DNA of 64,000 bases from Sphagnum compactum (taxonomy: Eukaryota > Bryophyta > Sphagnopsida > Sphagnales). The notes below the pieces were generated by a model. It was not told where the DNA came from and searched no databases. It saw only the letters and a program-made list of their open reading frames with translations. The DNA is taken from positions 22,372,213-22,436,212 of the forward strand of contig OZ234493.1 of the NCBI GenBank assembly GCA_965153455.1. Direction: 5' to 3'. Position numbers and translations under genes: made by a program. Shown in pieces: positions 11,734 to 23,870 of this stretch; within the stretch, counting starts at the first letter, position 1, and each line of letters opens with the position of its first letter.

Positions 11734-11861
11734 CGGCAGGCAGGGATGACCAAAAAAAGGAGTACTGGCTTGGCAGCGCAGTGGCAACTTTTCTTTTCAT
11801 AACGGCAGGCAGTGATGACCAAAAAAAGGAGTACTGGCTTGGCAGAGCAGTGGCAACTTTT
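11734..11861. repeat. 69-bp tandem repeat holding a copy of the signal-peptide coding sequence
   Basis: Two units, starting at 11734 and 11803, each run CGGCAGGCAG, GATGACC, A7, then GGAGTACTGGCTTGGCA and GCAGTGGCAAC. The last part (about 30 bp) also occurs once inside the oxidoreductase, at about 11506-11535, where it encodes VATALPSQYS on the minus strand. The repeat lies 136-263 bp upstream of that start codon. Confidence 0.9.
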
Positions 11862-14800
11862 CTTGCGTGTGTGTACGTGACTTTCGTCAGCTCTGATCTT
11901 CGCACAATTCCTCAGAAATTTTTTCCATATACGTCTATGGTCAGCAGCTATCTATTTGCTTTTCTGTCTCTTTGTTGCTGAATCTTCTGAGAGAGTCAAA
12001 ATCACGTGAGGAGAGCCAATTGGGTGGCGCCAACAGGCCTCCAACCAGTTCCCATCACATTCCTCCTCTTCCCATTTGGCCTCTTAGAGAGTATTTACAA
12101 CATTTATAGACCTTTTTGTAGTTGTTGCCTACTATTTGTAACACTTGTAAACCTTTTGTGGCCGTAAATTGCTGACCCTGATGCCTATGACCAGATGGTT
12201 ATTATCTATGGAGGAACATGAAAACTAAAAGGGATGTAAGCAGAGTTGTAGATGGGAGACACTGCCCATGCCTGGGCTTAAAACCATAGCAAATTTACAG
12301 TAAATTAAACCTTGATGAGAACATAATCAACAAGGTTCACTAAAGTAGGGTCAAAGCAAACTCTCTTATAATAAGTGGAACTTTTCAATGCTGGGCCATG
12401 ACATTGGAAGAGAAAAGCACCTTGAAATGTTTAAGTATTAGCACATCATATAATAAAACTGATTGCTGTTGCCTTCAGGTTACCACATTGCACCTGGGGC
12501 TAGGTCAGAGGTGAGAGCAAGGGAGATGAGGTGCAGCCTGCAAGCTATCAAGCATCCCAACAAAGCTCCTGCAGCTACCCGCCACAGAAATTCCTCAACC
12601 GCATCAGGAGATCTCCTGCAGGGTCCAGTAAAGGATCCGTATGCCTTCTTAGCATGCCAAGCTCTCTAATCTGCTACAAAAAATCTATGGCAGATTAGGA
12701 CTGTATGAAGAATGAAATCCATTAAAACTGAGACTCAATATCAACTTTCAGTTGCACAGCTCCATGTTGCCAATGCCAAAAAGTACCACACAGGAATGGT
12801 CAAGTAGTTGGATTATTTAGTTGGGAATGTAGACATCTTTTGCTTGAAACAGCTATCACATTGGATGAGTTATTCTCATGGGAGCACAAAGCCAGAACAA
12901 CTGGATATTTAAGCTTCAATCTCATCACCATGTTCTTCAACAAGCAAACTGCTTGAATTTTCTGAGTCAGTTTTTCAATGGCAGTCTACCCTTGCTCTTC
13001 CCCCTATGCGGCAAGTGCTGTTAATCACATATTGCGGCTTTTGTAAAAAAAATCCGGTCCCTTCATCAAGGCTAGAAAACACGAGAAAAGGAAAAGAATA
13101 CCTGGGGAGGTGTATGCCCCCATGTCAACCTGGAACAAGAACACATGCTACTCAGCAGTATGTTTCTGGGAAGGATTTTGCCTTCAATTCCATTCTCTGG
13201 CTGATTATCTCCCTCTCTTATCTCTATCCTGATGCAGAGACCACATTGGTTTGCAGGTTAGTCAGAATTGTTCTGAGCTCTTCAGTTTAGAGAGATTGAT
13301 GTGTTTGACCCTGCAAAACTGGACCTTTAGGGTTTTACATACTGGAAAGCCAGCTTCTGATAGGTGCTCAAATTTCCAGTTGGAAGATTGATTTCCATCT
13401 GCTCATTCCACTACTAAGGATGCCCATAGACCATGAGCGGATATTCACAGAACAGCAGTTTGTAAGAAAACTTCTCAAGTTTTTTCTGAGGCCACATGCT
13501 ATGCGCTGTTGAGATCTTGGGATAGGTGGGGGGAAAAAGCTATAGCAGAAGATAGATGAGCTGCTGAAGAGAACTTTAGGCTAATTGGCCTCATGGATGC
13601 TTCAGCCATAGGAGGACCTATTTTCTGTATGGGCGGGTGAAACCTCCCACTGTGGCAGCCCTGAAGTATAAACATTGAGGTGAGGTCTGATATTCAAAGT
13701 TCTAAGGTTCAAGTTGGTCTGGGATTTGGGAGAAGGTGGGGGGTCAGGGAGCTGCACTGACCCTGTTATTGTAAATTATTGCTGATCTTTTAAGCACAGG
13801 TTTTTTGTTTCAATATCTTGCACACAAGGTTCAGGACTTCATCATTGGTTTTTCTTGAATGGATCCAGGGACACTGCCTGTGCACAGGTGCAAAGAGAGC
13901 AGTGTCTATTTAGCGTAGATGTCATATGAAGGCATGTAATCAATAGGAAATCCTTCACTGTAACCTGACTTTTCTTCGTCCTCTAACTATAACACTATAA
14001 TTCTTTCTTCAGTGTGAATGGCAACTGTCAAGGATGCAAATGGACTCTAAGAGCAGCTCCACCAGCTGCAGTATAATGGCCTGTAAACTGTAATTTGGAT
14101 AAGTTTCAGGCTTTAAATAGTGTAAAATTGAGAGATGCATCCCTCAATCTATCTGAAAAATCTGCGTTCAGTTGCACAAAACTGAAACTCCTTTGCACAA
14201 TAGGTCTCAATTAGGACTCAATAAGAGAATCTTGTGTTCCAAAATAAGAGAAAACTCAACATGAACACAATATTTCAGTTGACTGATTGAAATCGCCCAA
14301 TCTGCTCATTCTACAAATAAGGATATCCACAGTTGTGAGACCAGGACACTGCCATGAGCCTTTCTTCACATAACCAACAGGGACATTTTTTTTGTTTGGA
14401 TGCTTTTTTGTTAGTTGCTTCATTAGTTGCTTCTCTGGATTGATTTAAATTTGGATATGCACTGGTGCACATATACTTGCATTATTCTGCAATGGATATG
14501 CGGTTTGTGTGGGATCATTGATTGATTCCCATATTTAGAGCTCACTGGCTGAAATGTTGTTGAGATTCCAAGTCTAGTTCTTCTGGTCTTAACAATAAAT
14601 GTGTTAATTATCCCTTTGTCAAGACCTCATTCAGCTTACTTGCACTGAAAAGCAAGCATATGAAATTCAGTTTCTTTTCGAGAGATATGTCTGGCAGAGG
14701 GGATCAAACAACTTGGCTGTAGCTCATGGAGGGGATCTGCTTGCAAAGTCACAGATTTGTTGAAGAATCACAATTCACAATGGGCAGTTTGATGGGAATA

Positions 14801-15023
14801 GCATGGCATTGAGAAAGTCTAAAATGTTAAAAGGTTTTCTTGAACATTGGCATTGTCATCTAAATAGGTATCAAGAATCGAGATCTGAGTAAATGAGTCA
14901 GGAATGCATAACTATGATAATTAATCATCTGACTCCACCCAATTCAAAATCACAGATTATGGAAGAATTGACAATGGGTTAGCTTGACAGTAACAGCGTA
15001 GTGGCAACCCACCCCAAATATTT
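11862..15023. other. Intergenic of moderate GC, no confident gene
   Basis: No recognisable protein. One exon-like piece lies at about 12480-12669 on the plus strand: it follows a good acceptor (GCCTTCAG) and encodes 62 residues rich in Arg, Ala and Ser ending PYAFLACQAL and a stop; family not recognised. A 94-codon frame at 13006-13290 is featureless. Confidence 0.35.
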
Positions 15024-15410
15024 TCACCAGTTTGATCTACATGGATCCTCCTCACAAGGGCTTCCTTCATGAGTATTTGTTAGCACAAGCATCCTGCATA
15101 TGAAACTTTGAGAAGCTCCATGCTCCCTAGACTCTACAACAAAGCGAATAGCACTTCTGTACACAAAGTTCTGAACCTTGATGTTGGCAGCCATTTGAGC
15201 ATAGATCAGCTTCACACTTTTCAACACTCTCGACTTATTTTTAGTTGTACATTCTTGGCATACTCAGGTAGTAGAATATGCATCTTATCATGCTCCAACA
15301 CTCTCTACAGAATTTCTTTTCTCTCCTCGATATCAAGACCACGTTCATCACTTCAAATCTCATTGACTACTCTCTCAGCAACTACAAAACACTTCATATC
15401 CAAGGTCTAG
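15024..15410 (-). pseudogene. Possible decayed coding fragment, family unknown
   Basis: Two minus-strand frames abut as if by a frameshift near 15227. The upstream one reads DERGLDIEERKEIL, stop, RVLEHDKMHILLPEYA; the downstream one reads KLIYAQMAANIKVQ and FVYRSAIRFVVESREHG before stopping at 15024. Residue composition is protein-like rather than AT-noise. I do not recognise the family; it could be a transposon or gene relic, or chance. Confidence 0.3.
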
Positions 15411-16569
15411 CAAGTACACCTAATTCAAAACCAGCAGAATCTGTACTTTTCAAGTGTAGGTGCCCTTGTTTTTGCATTGCAAGATACTGTCAAGATTTCT
15501 ACTTCTATTCACGTTGCTTCTCCAACCTACATGTGCTTTGATGGTCAAATTCCATGGAGGTAAATTACACCCCCCCCCCCCCCCCAACACCTAAGTGCAA
15601 AACCCTCGACCAAGATTTGACATCAAGTGAAGTGGAAGAATTGTAAGATTTTGAAGTAATGTAACTAGGTAACGAAAGTAGTGATCGCAAACTTTTATGT
15701 TGGCCACAAGATTCAAAGGTAACAAAGGAAGATCAAAAGAATGCAAAGCTCAAAGTCGTGTTTTCCGTGTTCAAACAAAAGTTATTGCAAACATGGCAAC
15801 AGCCACGATGAAAAAGGCAAAGATTTTGGAAAATTAGGCAGCTCTCCAATTGTTCATAATGCTTGAAGAGCTAATCACAACACCTAAAGCACATGAATAT
15901 TTGTTGTTGCAAAGGCGTGAGGAACTTGAAAGGCTTTGGCACCGGATGGGCACATTGCATACTTCATGCAATGCAACTGTTGTTAATACCAGCAATATTG
16001 CAACTGCACCATTAGCACTATATCCCCATGTAAAATCAGCCAATCCCTTCCATGCATCATAGTCAATAAAAAACAACCAAATAGTAGAGACTGTGCATGC
16101 ATTTGATGTTTCATGTACCATGCACCAAATATTAGGACCATACACCGCTAGCATGGTTGATGCAATTTGGAACCTAAATTGAAGTCTAGAATGCAATTTT
16201 GAAAATCCAAGGCAATTTGGAATTGAAAGTTCAAAAATCAAGTTTTATTTCAAGCAAAGTTTGAGCCTTTGAGAACTCACAAATGTTCTACCAAATCACT
16301 TTGAAGTGACAAGTGCCTATTTTGATTTTCTAACTCTTCTATGGATTCCATGTAAGAATTAAAAATCAATTTTCTATGCATTTGTATGGTTGTCACATGC
16401 TCAAATCCCTCCATGTTGTTTGGTCTTTCATCTTCAATCACCATATTTCTTTGAACTCAACCCGAACATCTGAACTTGTTTGGAATTCATAGCTCCATGT
16501 TTTTGGTTACATCAACTCATGGAGCATTGGAAGAAGCATATGTAAAATAATCTCAGTGCCCGATTGCAA
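15411..16569. other. Intergenic with a long C homopolymer
   Basis: A run of about 16 C begins at 15570. The stretch 15834-16241 is open in both directions; the plus frame includes LLLQRREELERLWHR, which might be a relic of the accessory ORF that accompanies Harbinger transposases, but nothing firm supports that. Confidence 0.35.
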
Positions 16570-17640
16570 AATGAGTTGTAAGATGATGGTGATGAACATA
16601 TCATTTTTGTTATCTTGGTTGAACAACTAAGTGAAAATCTGAATGAAGCACACAAGAGTCATTTTGGCAACAAACCTGGGCATAAACCAAATGTGGAAAG
16701 AGGTAGAGAGGTTAGTCATGTTCGAATTTTTCATGATTACTTTGCAATGCAACTTGTTTACAATGAAAAAATTCAGATGTCGTTTTCGAATGCATAGAAA
16801 ATTGTTTCTGAAAATGGAAGTAGTAGTTGTGCATGATTCTTATTTTGTACAAAAGAGAGATGCTACTAGACTTTTAGGTCTCTCAAACATCCAAAAGTGC
16901 ATTATTGTAATCAAAATGTTACCAAACGATGTGGCAACAAATTATACTCACAAGTATTGTAGATCGAGTGAGTTTACTACACTTGAGTGCTTGAAAAGAT
17001 TGTGAAAGTTATTTGAGCATGTTTTGAGTCCAATTATTTGAAACAACCAACTCTAACAAATGATAAAAAATAGATGAAGATCAATGAAGAAAGAGGATTT
17101 CCAAGCATGTTTGCTTCAATAGATTATATGCACTGGCCTTGGAAAAATTGTCTAGTGGCATGGCAAGGTCAATTTCAGGACAAAAACAAGACAAGAAACA
17201 ATATCCTTGAAGCTATCGTTAATCAATCTTTGTGAATATGGCACGCATTTTTTGGCTTGCCTAAAGGAAACAATGATGTTAATGTTCTTCATAGGTCCCT
17301 TTTTGTAACATAATTATTAAGAGGTGACGAGGTTGGATTCATGGTGAATGGTACGTTTTATCCATGCTACTATTTGTTGGTAGATGGAATTTATCCCCTT
17401 GGAGCTATGTGTAAACCATACATGAACCCCAAGACCAAAAGTGACAACATTTTGCCCAAATGCAAGAAGGAGTATAAAAAGTTGTTGAAAGGGCATTTAG
17501 TGTTCTCCAAGTTCGATGGGCAATAGTTCAAAATCCTTGCCGATTTTGGGACATGTCTACAATCTCTAACATAACATGGCAAATGGACTTGTGATGCCTA
17601 TGCAGGAAACCAAAGTTTTAATGTTCCCATGTGAAAACAT
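16570..17640 (+). pseudogene. PIF/Harbinger (HARBI1-like) transposase, decayed
   Basis: A DDE transposase gene of the plant PIF/Harbinger superfamily, no longer functional. Frame 1 at 16615-16797 gives NVERGREVSHVRIFHDYF; a frameshift near 16770 leads to a second frame (to 17005) with FRCRFRMHRKLFLKM, DSYFVQKRDATRLLGLS and YCRSSEFTTLECLKR. Frame 1 resumes at 17074 with ERGFPSMFASIDYMHWPWKN and WQGQFQDKNKTRN, stop at 17233, HAFFGLPKGNNDVNVLHRS, stop at 17311, and YYLLVDGIYP, stop at 17524. The first two catalytic Asp are present (codons at 17122 and 17275). The third acidic position appears lost (LLKGHLVF where the family has VERAFGVL). Recognition is by order and spacing of these family motifs. 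Terminal inverted repeats were not located. Confidence 0.85.
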
Positions 17641-19900
17641 TGAATAGCTAGCATTGTATGACTTTTGGCACTTAGGTGGCATGGTGGATAAGAAAATGTT
17701 AGGCCTAATTTTGCGCACACTGTGGGGTCAAAAATGGGTCATGTAAATTTTTGCACCAAGAGTTTGGTGCATGGGTCTGCAAAATGTTGTTGTCAAACCA
17801 TTTTTGGTTTTCCCGATGGAGATGTTCTTACCATGACACATTGTCTATTAAACCTACATTGATAAATTGGCAATAAAAAGAAAAAAAATGTTGTAACATC
17901 AATTGCCATACTGTGTGATTATTGCTTATTGCCAATCAAATCTTCTTGTTTTTTTTTCCTCAACTCTTATTTGTTTCTCTTGACTACACACCTCTTGTTT
18001 CTTGCATTGCCCATTTGCACATCCAACATGGACAAATAGCAATCATAAGGTATTTTTTGACTATGACACATTAGTACATTGAAAACATACACATTGTTTA
18101 TCAAAAACATGTGTGTTTTGACACTTCAAACACTACACTTTTGACAACTATTAACCCTAAAGCGAGATAGCACATTCACAAAATTGAAAATGTATGTTCT
18201 TCAATTAAGCCCTTTCCAAACCTCAATGATAGTGGCCAACACCAAGATTTATGTAATCTCCTATTGGTTGTAAAATAGACATTTCAATTCATTCAAGATG
18301 AAGTTGCCTGCAATAAAAAGGCTACAAACAACAAAGTTCCAAGCTGACCTACAACTTCAAGCACAAATGCATGTCTACAATGATTTGCAAATTGCAACTT
18401 TAACAACAAAAATATGATACAAACAAATTTCATGCATTGTAGAGCTCAAGAAAAACACTACAATTTAAAGATGACGACACACAATTTTTTGGGCAACATA
18501 CACTTCTCAAAAACTTTTTGAATGAAGAGAAATTCTTATTTTCAAGACCTATGGAAATATAAATGACACTTTCAACAAAGGAACTTGAACCGAAGAGACC
18601 ATTGTACAACAAGCAAATCTCCCACTAAATAGAAGAAAAGCAATAAAAAACACAACAATTGTCAAAATAGTAGAAAAGCAACCAAAAAATAATACGAAGA
18701 TGTAGGCAATACAAATGTAATAAAAGACAAGAACAAAATGGACTTGTGAATTGCATTATATCCATGAGTGTAGCCTATGATAATTATTATGATTTTCAAC
18801 ATGTCAACTTCATATATGTATATTTTTTTAAATCATTATTTTGAGGATTATTTAATGATGAGACTAACCTTAGTGTAAGGTAATTGGAACTTACAATCAA
18901 TTAATCTTTCAAAGGAACCCCATATGATTAAAAAAAGGAAAGAAAGTTTCATATATTCAAAGCATTTCAATTACCAAGGAAAGGATTACATATGCAACAC
19001 ATCACAGACTCCTACTTGTTTCCTTTGATGAAGTTGCCCACATTGAGAAAATTACAAATAAGAATTTGGAGGTTGACTTGGACCTTTGACAACAAAGTTA
19101 TATTTATAACAATTTACAACTTGAACAACAAAAACATTTCCAAACAACTTTCATGCAACCATTGATTCAAAGAGAAACAATGCAAGCTTAACAAGTAGCT
19201 CTGTCACGAGAAACTCTATCCTAAAATAATATATTACATTTAAAATTATATTGTGAACTCATGGGATAAGAATTTGTTGGCTTTATGAAGGATTTTGAAA
19301 AAAAAAAAAATTATTTGTATTAAGAATTTTATTTTCTTAACCCTTTTCAAATTCATTGTGCATACTTGAAAATTCCAACCATAGTTCCAACTCTTTTTTT
19401 AAAACCATATAAATGAATATAAAGTTGTAAATAAAAATATTGTGTCAAAGTTCAATCCAAGTTTTTCCCAAAAAAAATGTAAACAATTTTTCATAATGTG
19501 CACAAGGTAAAAGTAAATACTTAGATGTTTGAAACAAACATTGATAATGAATGGATATCATTTAGATGAAAAGACTTGGGAAAGTTTTTCACTTAATTTT
19601 TGGTTTCATTTCACTTTCAAGTTTAAGAATTTGACATCTCTTGTAATTATTGTTGTTAGATTTTGGCTTTAGGATTTTCCATGAAAGGTGTTTTGTTATT
19701 TGTGTTTGATGGGGGTACATGTGGATAAAAAACCATCCAAATTTTTTTTCATTTTGTGGTTGATAACTATGAATTTTTGTTTGCACATGGTCCATGAAAA
19801 TTAATAAAAATAAATAAATTTAAGCCACAAGGTGCCACCATTTTGGGTGTCGTCAATTAGATGGAAAATGCAACATTCATACGCTACATTTTAAAGAAAT
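17641..19900. other. AT-rich intergenic with a diverged duplication
   Basis: Segments at about 18296-18460 and 19023-19190 resemble each other (GATGAAGTTGCC, AACAACAAAGTT, TTTCATGCA in the same order), about 730 bp apart. Both translate on the plus strand to broken Gln/Leu-rich frames (for example DLQLQAQMHVYNDLQ), which suggests an old duplicated coding relic. Otherwise nothing recognisable. Confidence 0.4.
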
Positions 19901-19914
19901 GGAGACTATAATGG

Positions 19915-22440
19915 TTTTTTGTTATACGTAAGAAGTGTGTTTGGTAATTTGAATGCAATATAAATCAATTTGTCAAGATTTGAGCAATATGCTTCTATTA
20001 CACCAAATTTACATTCATTTTCAAGGACATTTGCCCATATATGGTCTAGTTGAAATCCAACTTTTATGGTGCTTTCACTAAACCTTCATTTGAACTTATC
20101 CATGAATTTAATAGTTCTTGTTTATTTTTTCCATGGTTGTTATCTTTTAAAATGTCAACATTAAAATCTTTAATTATGATGATTGAACAATGTTTGGGAG
20201 AATGTTGAATTATAATTTCAAGCTTGTTTTAAAATGTAAAAACTAAATATGAATGAGCTCCATACACACATACAATATGTATTACTTTTTGTGTATTAAT
20301 ATTAAAAGTCGATGCTATATATTCTAAATCATAATTTGTTATTGTATTAAAAGAATCTAAGTGCATGTGTATGTCATACAACATCATTAACCCATGACTA
20401 TCATGGATTGAAATATATGAATACTTTGATGAAGTTATAAATTTATGCACATCTATTGTTACATGGTGAAAAAAAATTTCTATAAGACGCAAAATATGAA
20501 ACAATTGAAGGTTATGATCATGGTTCATATCTTCATAGTGTTGGCATAAAGAAGTTGTATTCAAGGCTTATATAATTACATGAGAATTATATAAGTTTTT
20601 TAATTGAAAATTTATTGGTATCCAAGTCGCAATTGTTTGTTCTTATATGTGCTTTTGGATCCATATAAAATTTTCATGTTGGAGAGGAGTTAAAAATAAT
20701 AATTTTTCTTTTGTTCGAATGAAGGATAATGTTATAACCCATGTTTTTTAACATTAGTTGGATAAAAATCCAATTCATCTAGTGACAACGGATGGTTTTT
20801 AGTGCTATAAGTTGAATTGAAAATTGAATCCTTGTTATGATAAATGATTGAGATTTACCAACTTTTATATCTTTAATGATAGGTTCAATTGATGTCCATT
20901 TTGATTCAATGTTTTTGTTGTAACAATGACTCTATTTTTCTCTAAGCAATGTTCCAAATTTAGAATTTTGAAACATTATCCATATGATGGTTTTGTCACA
21001 ATATGTTATTGATGTTGTAAAAATGTCATTAGCTCCATTCACAAAACCATCATATGTTGCATAATTACCAACACATAATTCAATTAACATATCTTTTTTT
21101 ATTTGAATTATAAAATGCAAGCTTGTAGTTTTACTTGGATCGTTTGAGAATTTGTAAAATGGTGGGCATGATTAATGACTAGTGTCCATTGCTTTGAAAA
21201 TAAATGTGGGACCTAATTTCTAGCAAACACATGTTCATTGTGTTTTTGCAATAAGTTTATTTATATAATATAAATATGAAATAGTAAAAATTTTGAATGG
21301 TGGTCGATTACAAATTGAATTATAAATTGAATATCCCTTGTATTTTTTATTGCAATGTGAAATCTGTTCAAAGTTTGTAGGAAAACCATATCAAATTGTC
21401 GCATGATTGTATTTAATTCATAACATTGGACATATGTCGGCCAAAAATTTGGTGTTAATGCACTAACATTGTCTTTGATATTGTGAAAGATCCAACTATG
21501 TTTCATAGGGGGTGTTTAATATAAATCATTTATCATAATAATATCCATAACACCGAAGAATTTGTTTTAAATATTATTTATAACCTATTATCTATAACAT
21601 TCAACATTTTAGCACCAACAAATGATATTTCATCTATCACAAGTTGTAATTGTTCATATCAGCATGTCAGTTTATTTATTGAATTTGTTGCTAAGTTTGG
21701 TAAACTAGATAAAGTTTGTTGGAAAAACATGTTCAATGTTAAATGTATTGTTAAACCATCAATAATGAAGGAATCTTTACTTGTTGATGCCATAAATAAA
21801 GCTTTGATTTTGTTAAGTCAAAACATATGTGTTTATTGTATAATTGTAATAATCTTTTAGTGTAAAAATTTTACTAGTTCCAACACCCTTTGTCAAAAAT
21901 AAACAAATCAATATATCAAAATATAATTTTTTTTATACATAATGTCATAAAATATTAATCTTTGTTTTTCATTTAATTTTTTAAGTAAATTACTGTGTTC
22001 AAATTCTTCCATCATCATAGAATATGAAGATTTTGTGAAATTTTTATCTTTTAAAGTTAGTGATTTTTTATTCAATATTGATTGTGTTTATAATAGGAAT
22101 TGCAAGATATGAATCATTTATTTCATCATTTATGTCATCATTCCAAACGTTAATTAGATGCAATGGTTTTGATTTTGAATATATTAAATCGTTCATTTTT
22201 TTTGTATTTTGATATGGCAATTGACAGTTAAAGTTAGTTTCAATTTTAAAATTTTCACCATGTTGTTGACAATATGCATCATGCCATCTTACATTAGTTT
22301 CAAGTTGCAAATTTTTTGAAGTTCGAAATGGTGAATATAATAAAATTATTTTCTCAACCAATTCTCAATATCTTTATATTTATTATAATTTACAAATAAA
22401 ATAATTTGAGGTTTACGATGTTTTGAAATGCTATCTAATA
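19915..22440 (-). pseudogene. PIF1-like helicase with C-terminal EEP nuclease-like domain, Helitron-type relic
   Basis: Reading the minus strand from 22440 down, many stops and frameshifts separate recognisable blocks. First comes RKPQIILFVNYNKYKDIENW and a frame with IILLYSPFRTSKNL (22068-22361), as in the region before the helicase core of Helitron proteins. A worn Walker A (TKGVGTSKIFTLK, about 21850-21895) follows, then IDGLTIHLTLN, Walker B VIDEIS (21623-21640), VGAKMLNVIDNRL, and ELNTIMRQFDMVFLQTLNRF (about 21400). LCVGNYATYDGFVNGAN comes next (about 21050). After this core lie YIASTFNINTQKVIHIVCVY (about 20300), IIIIKDFNVDI (about 20150-20180), QLDHIWANV (about 20045) and KLIYIAFKLPN (about 19940), matching the order of an endonuclease/exonuclease/phosphatase fold. 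No HUH Rep domain is visible; the element seems 5'-truncated before 22.5 kb. Terminal signals were not found. Confidence 0.8.
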
Positions 22441-22702
22441 GCAATTAAATTAACTCTGAGGATTTATTGTTTATTATAATACCTTGGCCTTCCACTAATG
22501 TTTGTCAAATAATTAATTAATTAAAAAAATTCATTTCAACAAACAGAATATCCTAAAAGATTCAATATTTTCCTTCACAAATTGTTATTAATTGAATTTA
22601 TCAAAGAAAATTCGACATTTCCGGCATTAATAACATAATTAGTTTTGAAGTAGTGATTGTTTGCTGTCTAATACTTCCAGTGTACTCACTTATGGGGTTT
22701 TA
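22441..22702. other. AT-rich stretch between the helicase relic and the MITE
   Basis: Contains no further readable Helitron protein blocks. The last three bases (22700-22702, TTA) are the left target-site duplication of the MITE. Confidence 0.5.
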
Positions 22703-23099
22703 AAGCATCTCCATTGGATGCTCAGTATGTGACCCTACACAGTAAAATTGGATGATGAAAAGTCAAAACATGCCAGTTTCGCTCACGAAAATAGGTTTTA
22801 GCACTGGCACAATTTGCCCATGTCTGCTAAAATGAGCAAGGCAATGCTCTTCACCAGCAGACAATAGTGTAATAAATATGATCTGACTTCTTCTGCTCAG
22901 TGTTGTGTTTCCGATTGGCTCATCATAATGATTGGTCCCGGTGGTTAGTACTATTAGTACTCCCCCGCGCTTATTCGCATGCTGTCGCAGTTTCAGTTTT
23001 ATGGTCGGGGGTTGCAATGAAGAAAATAACTAAAACTTGGATGTGAGAAATAATGTTTTCGCAGAGTCACATACTTAGCACTGCTTGCCGGAGATGCTC
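22703..23099 (+). mobile_element. Harbinger-type MITE, copy 1, 397 bp
   Basis: Ends are AAGCATCTCC (family consensus GAGCATCTCC) and GGAGATGCTC, flanked on both sides by TTA (22700-22702 and 23100-23102). Subterminal inverted words TGCTCAGTATGTGA and TCACATACTTAGCA extend the pairing. Two more copies are at about 43770-43989 and 48973-49371. A three-base TTA/TAA target duplication is the signature of PIF/Harbinger transposition. Non-coding. Confidence 0.85.
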
Positions 23100-23102
23100 T
23101 TA

Positions 23103-23804
23103 TTAGGTGGTAGTAGCAGAGTAATGAGTGTTGGTGCGTGAACTTTCTGAATGAAGAATGCATGAAAATGGGAGTCATGTTTTTGGAACATGCAATGTCG
23201 TGTTGCAGAGTTGTGGCTCTGTGTTGTTGTTGTAGTAGTAGTAGTAGTAGTTCTTGTGTACTTTTGTTTTAGACTTAGTGGGTGGGAAGTACTTACTTAT
23301 CACAATCCAAATCCGTAAAGCACTGCCTGGATTTTTCCTTTGTATTTTCTCTTACCTGCCTGAAGAAACCTGTTTTCAGCAAGCGGGAGCTTCTGCGGTG
23401 GAAGGTACCAACCAGGCTGTACAGGGATCTTGGAGCTGAGTACAGGCCCTTCTCCTATACAAACTTCCCTTCGTCTTCCCATCACTGCTGCCCTTCTAGA
23501 GAGGTAGGTAGGTGACATGACCTTGAAGGGGAGGAGGAACATGGATGGGCCAGAAAGAAAGAGAGACCAACTGCCATCATTACTCTCCTGGTCTCTCTTT
23601 CTTGTCTGTCATCGCTTCAACTGCAAACAACCTTGCTGTTGTTTTATGATCAAAGCAGACAGGCTGAGAGCATTGGGTGGAAGTTGCAGGAGATTTACAA
23701 CTGTGACCAGTGTGACCAGCGAAATCAAGACATCATCATCCATGCTTATTGTTCACATCAGGAGCAGTTCAGATCAGCTTCTGATACATTCATTCATAAT
23801 GAGC

Positions 23805-23838
<34 letters not shown>

Positions 23839-23870
23839 TTATTAGGGTTTAGGGTAAAGATCAGGGAGTC
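23103..23870. other. Moderate-GC flank with (GA)n tract
   Basis: A (GTA)n run lies near 23231-23250 and a (GA)n tract at 23806-23836, 35 bp before the candidate start codon at 23871. Short frames overlap but show no known family. Confidence 0.4.

Noticed and set aside
11599-11905. N-terminal extension of the oxidoreductase frame with a doubled KVATALPSQYS peptide
   Set aside because: It comes from reading the upstream 69-bp repeats in the frame that lacks the signal peptide; the true start is the ATG at 11598 in the other frame.
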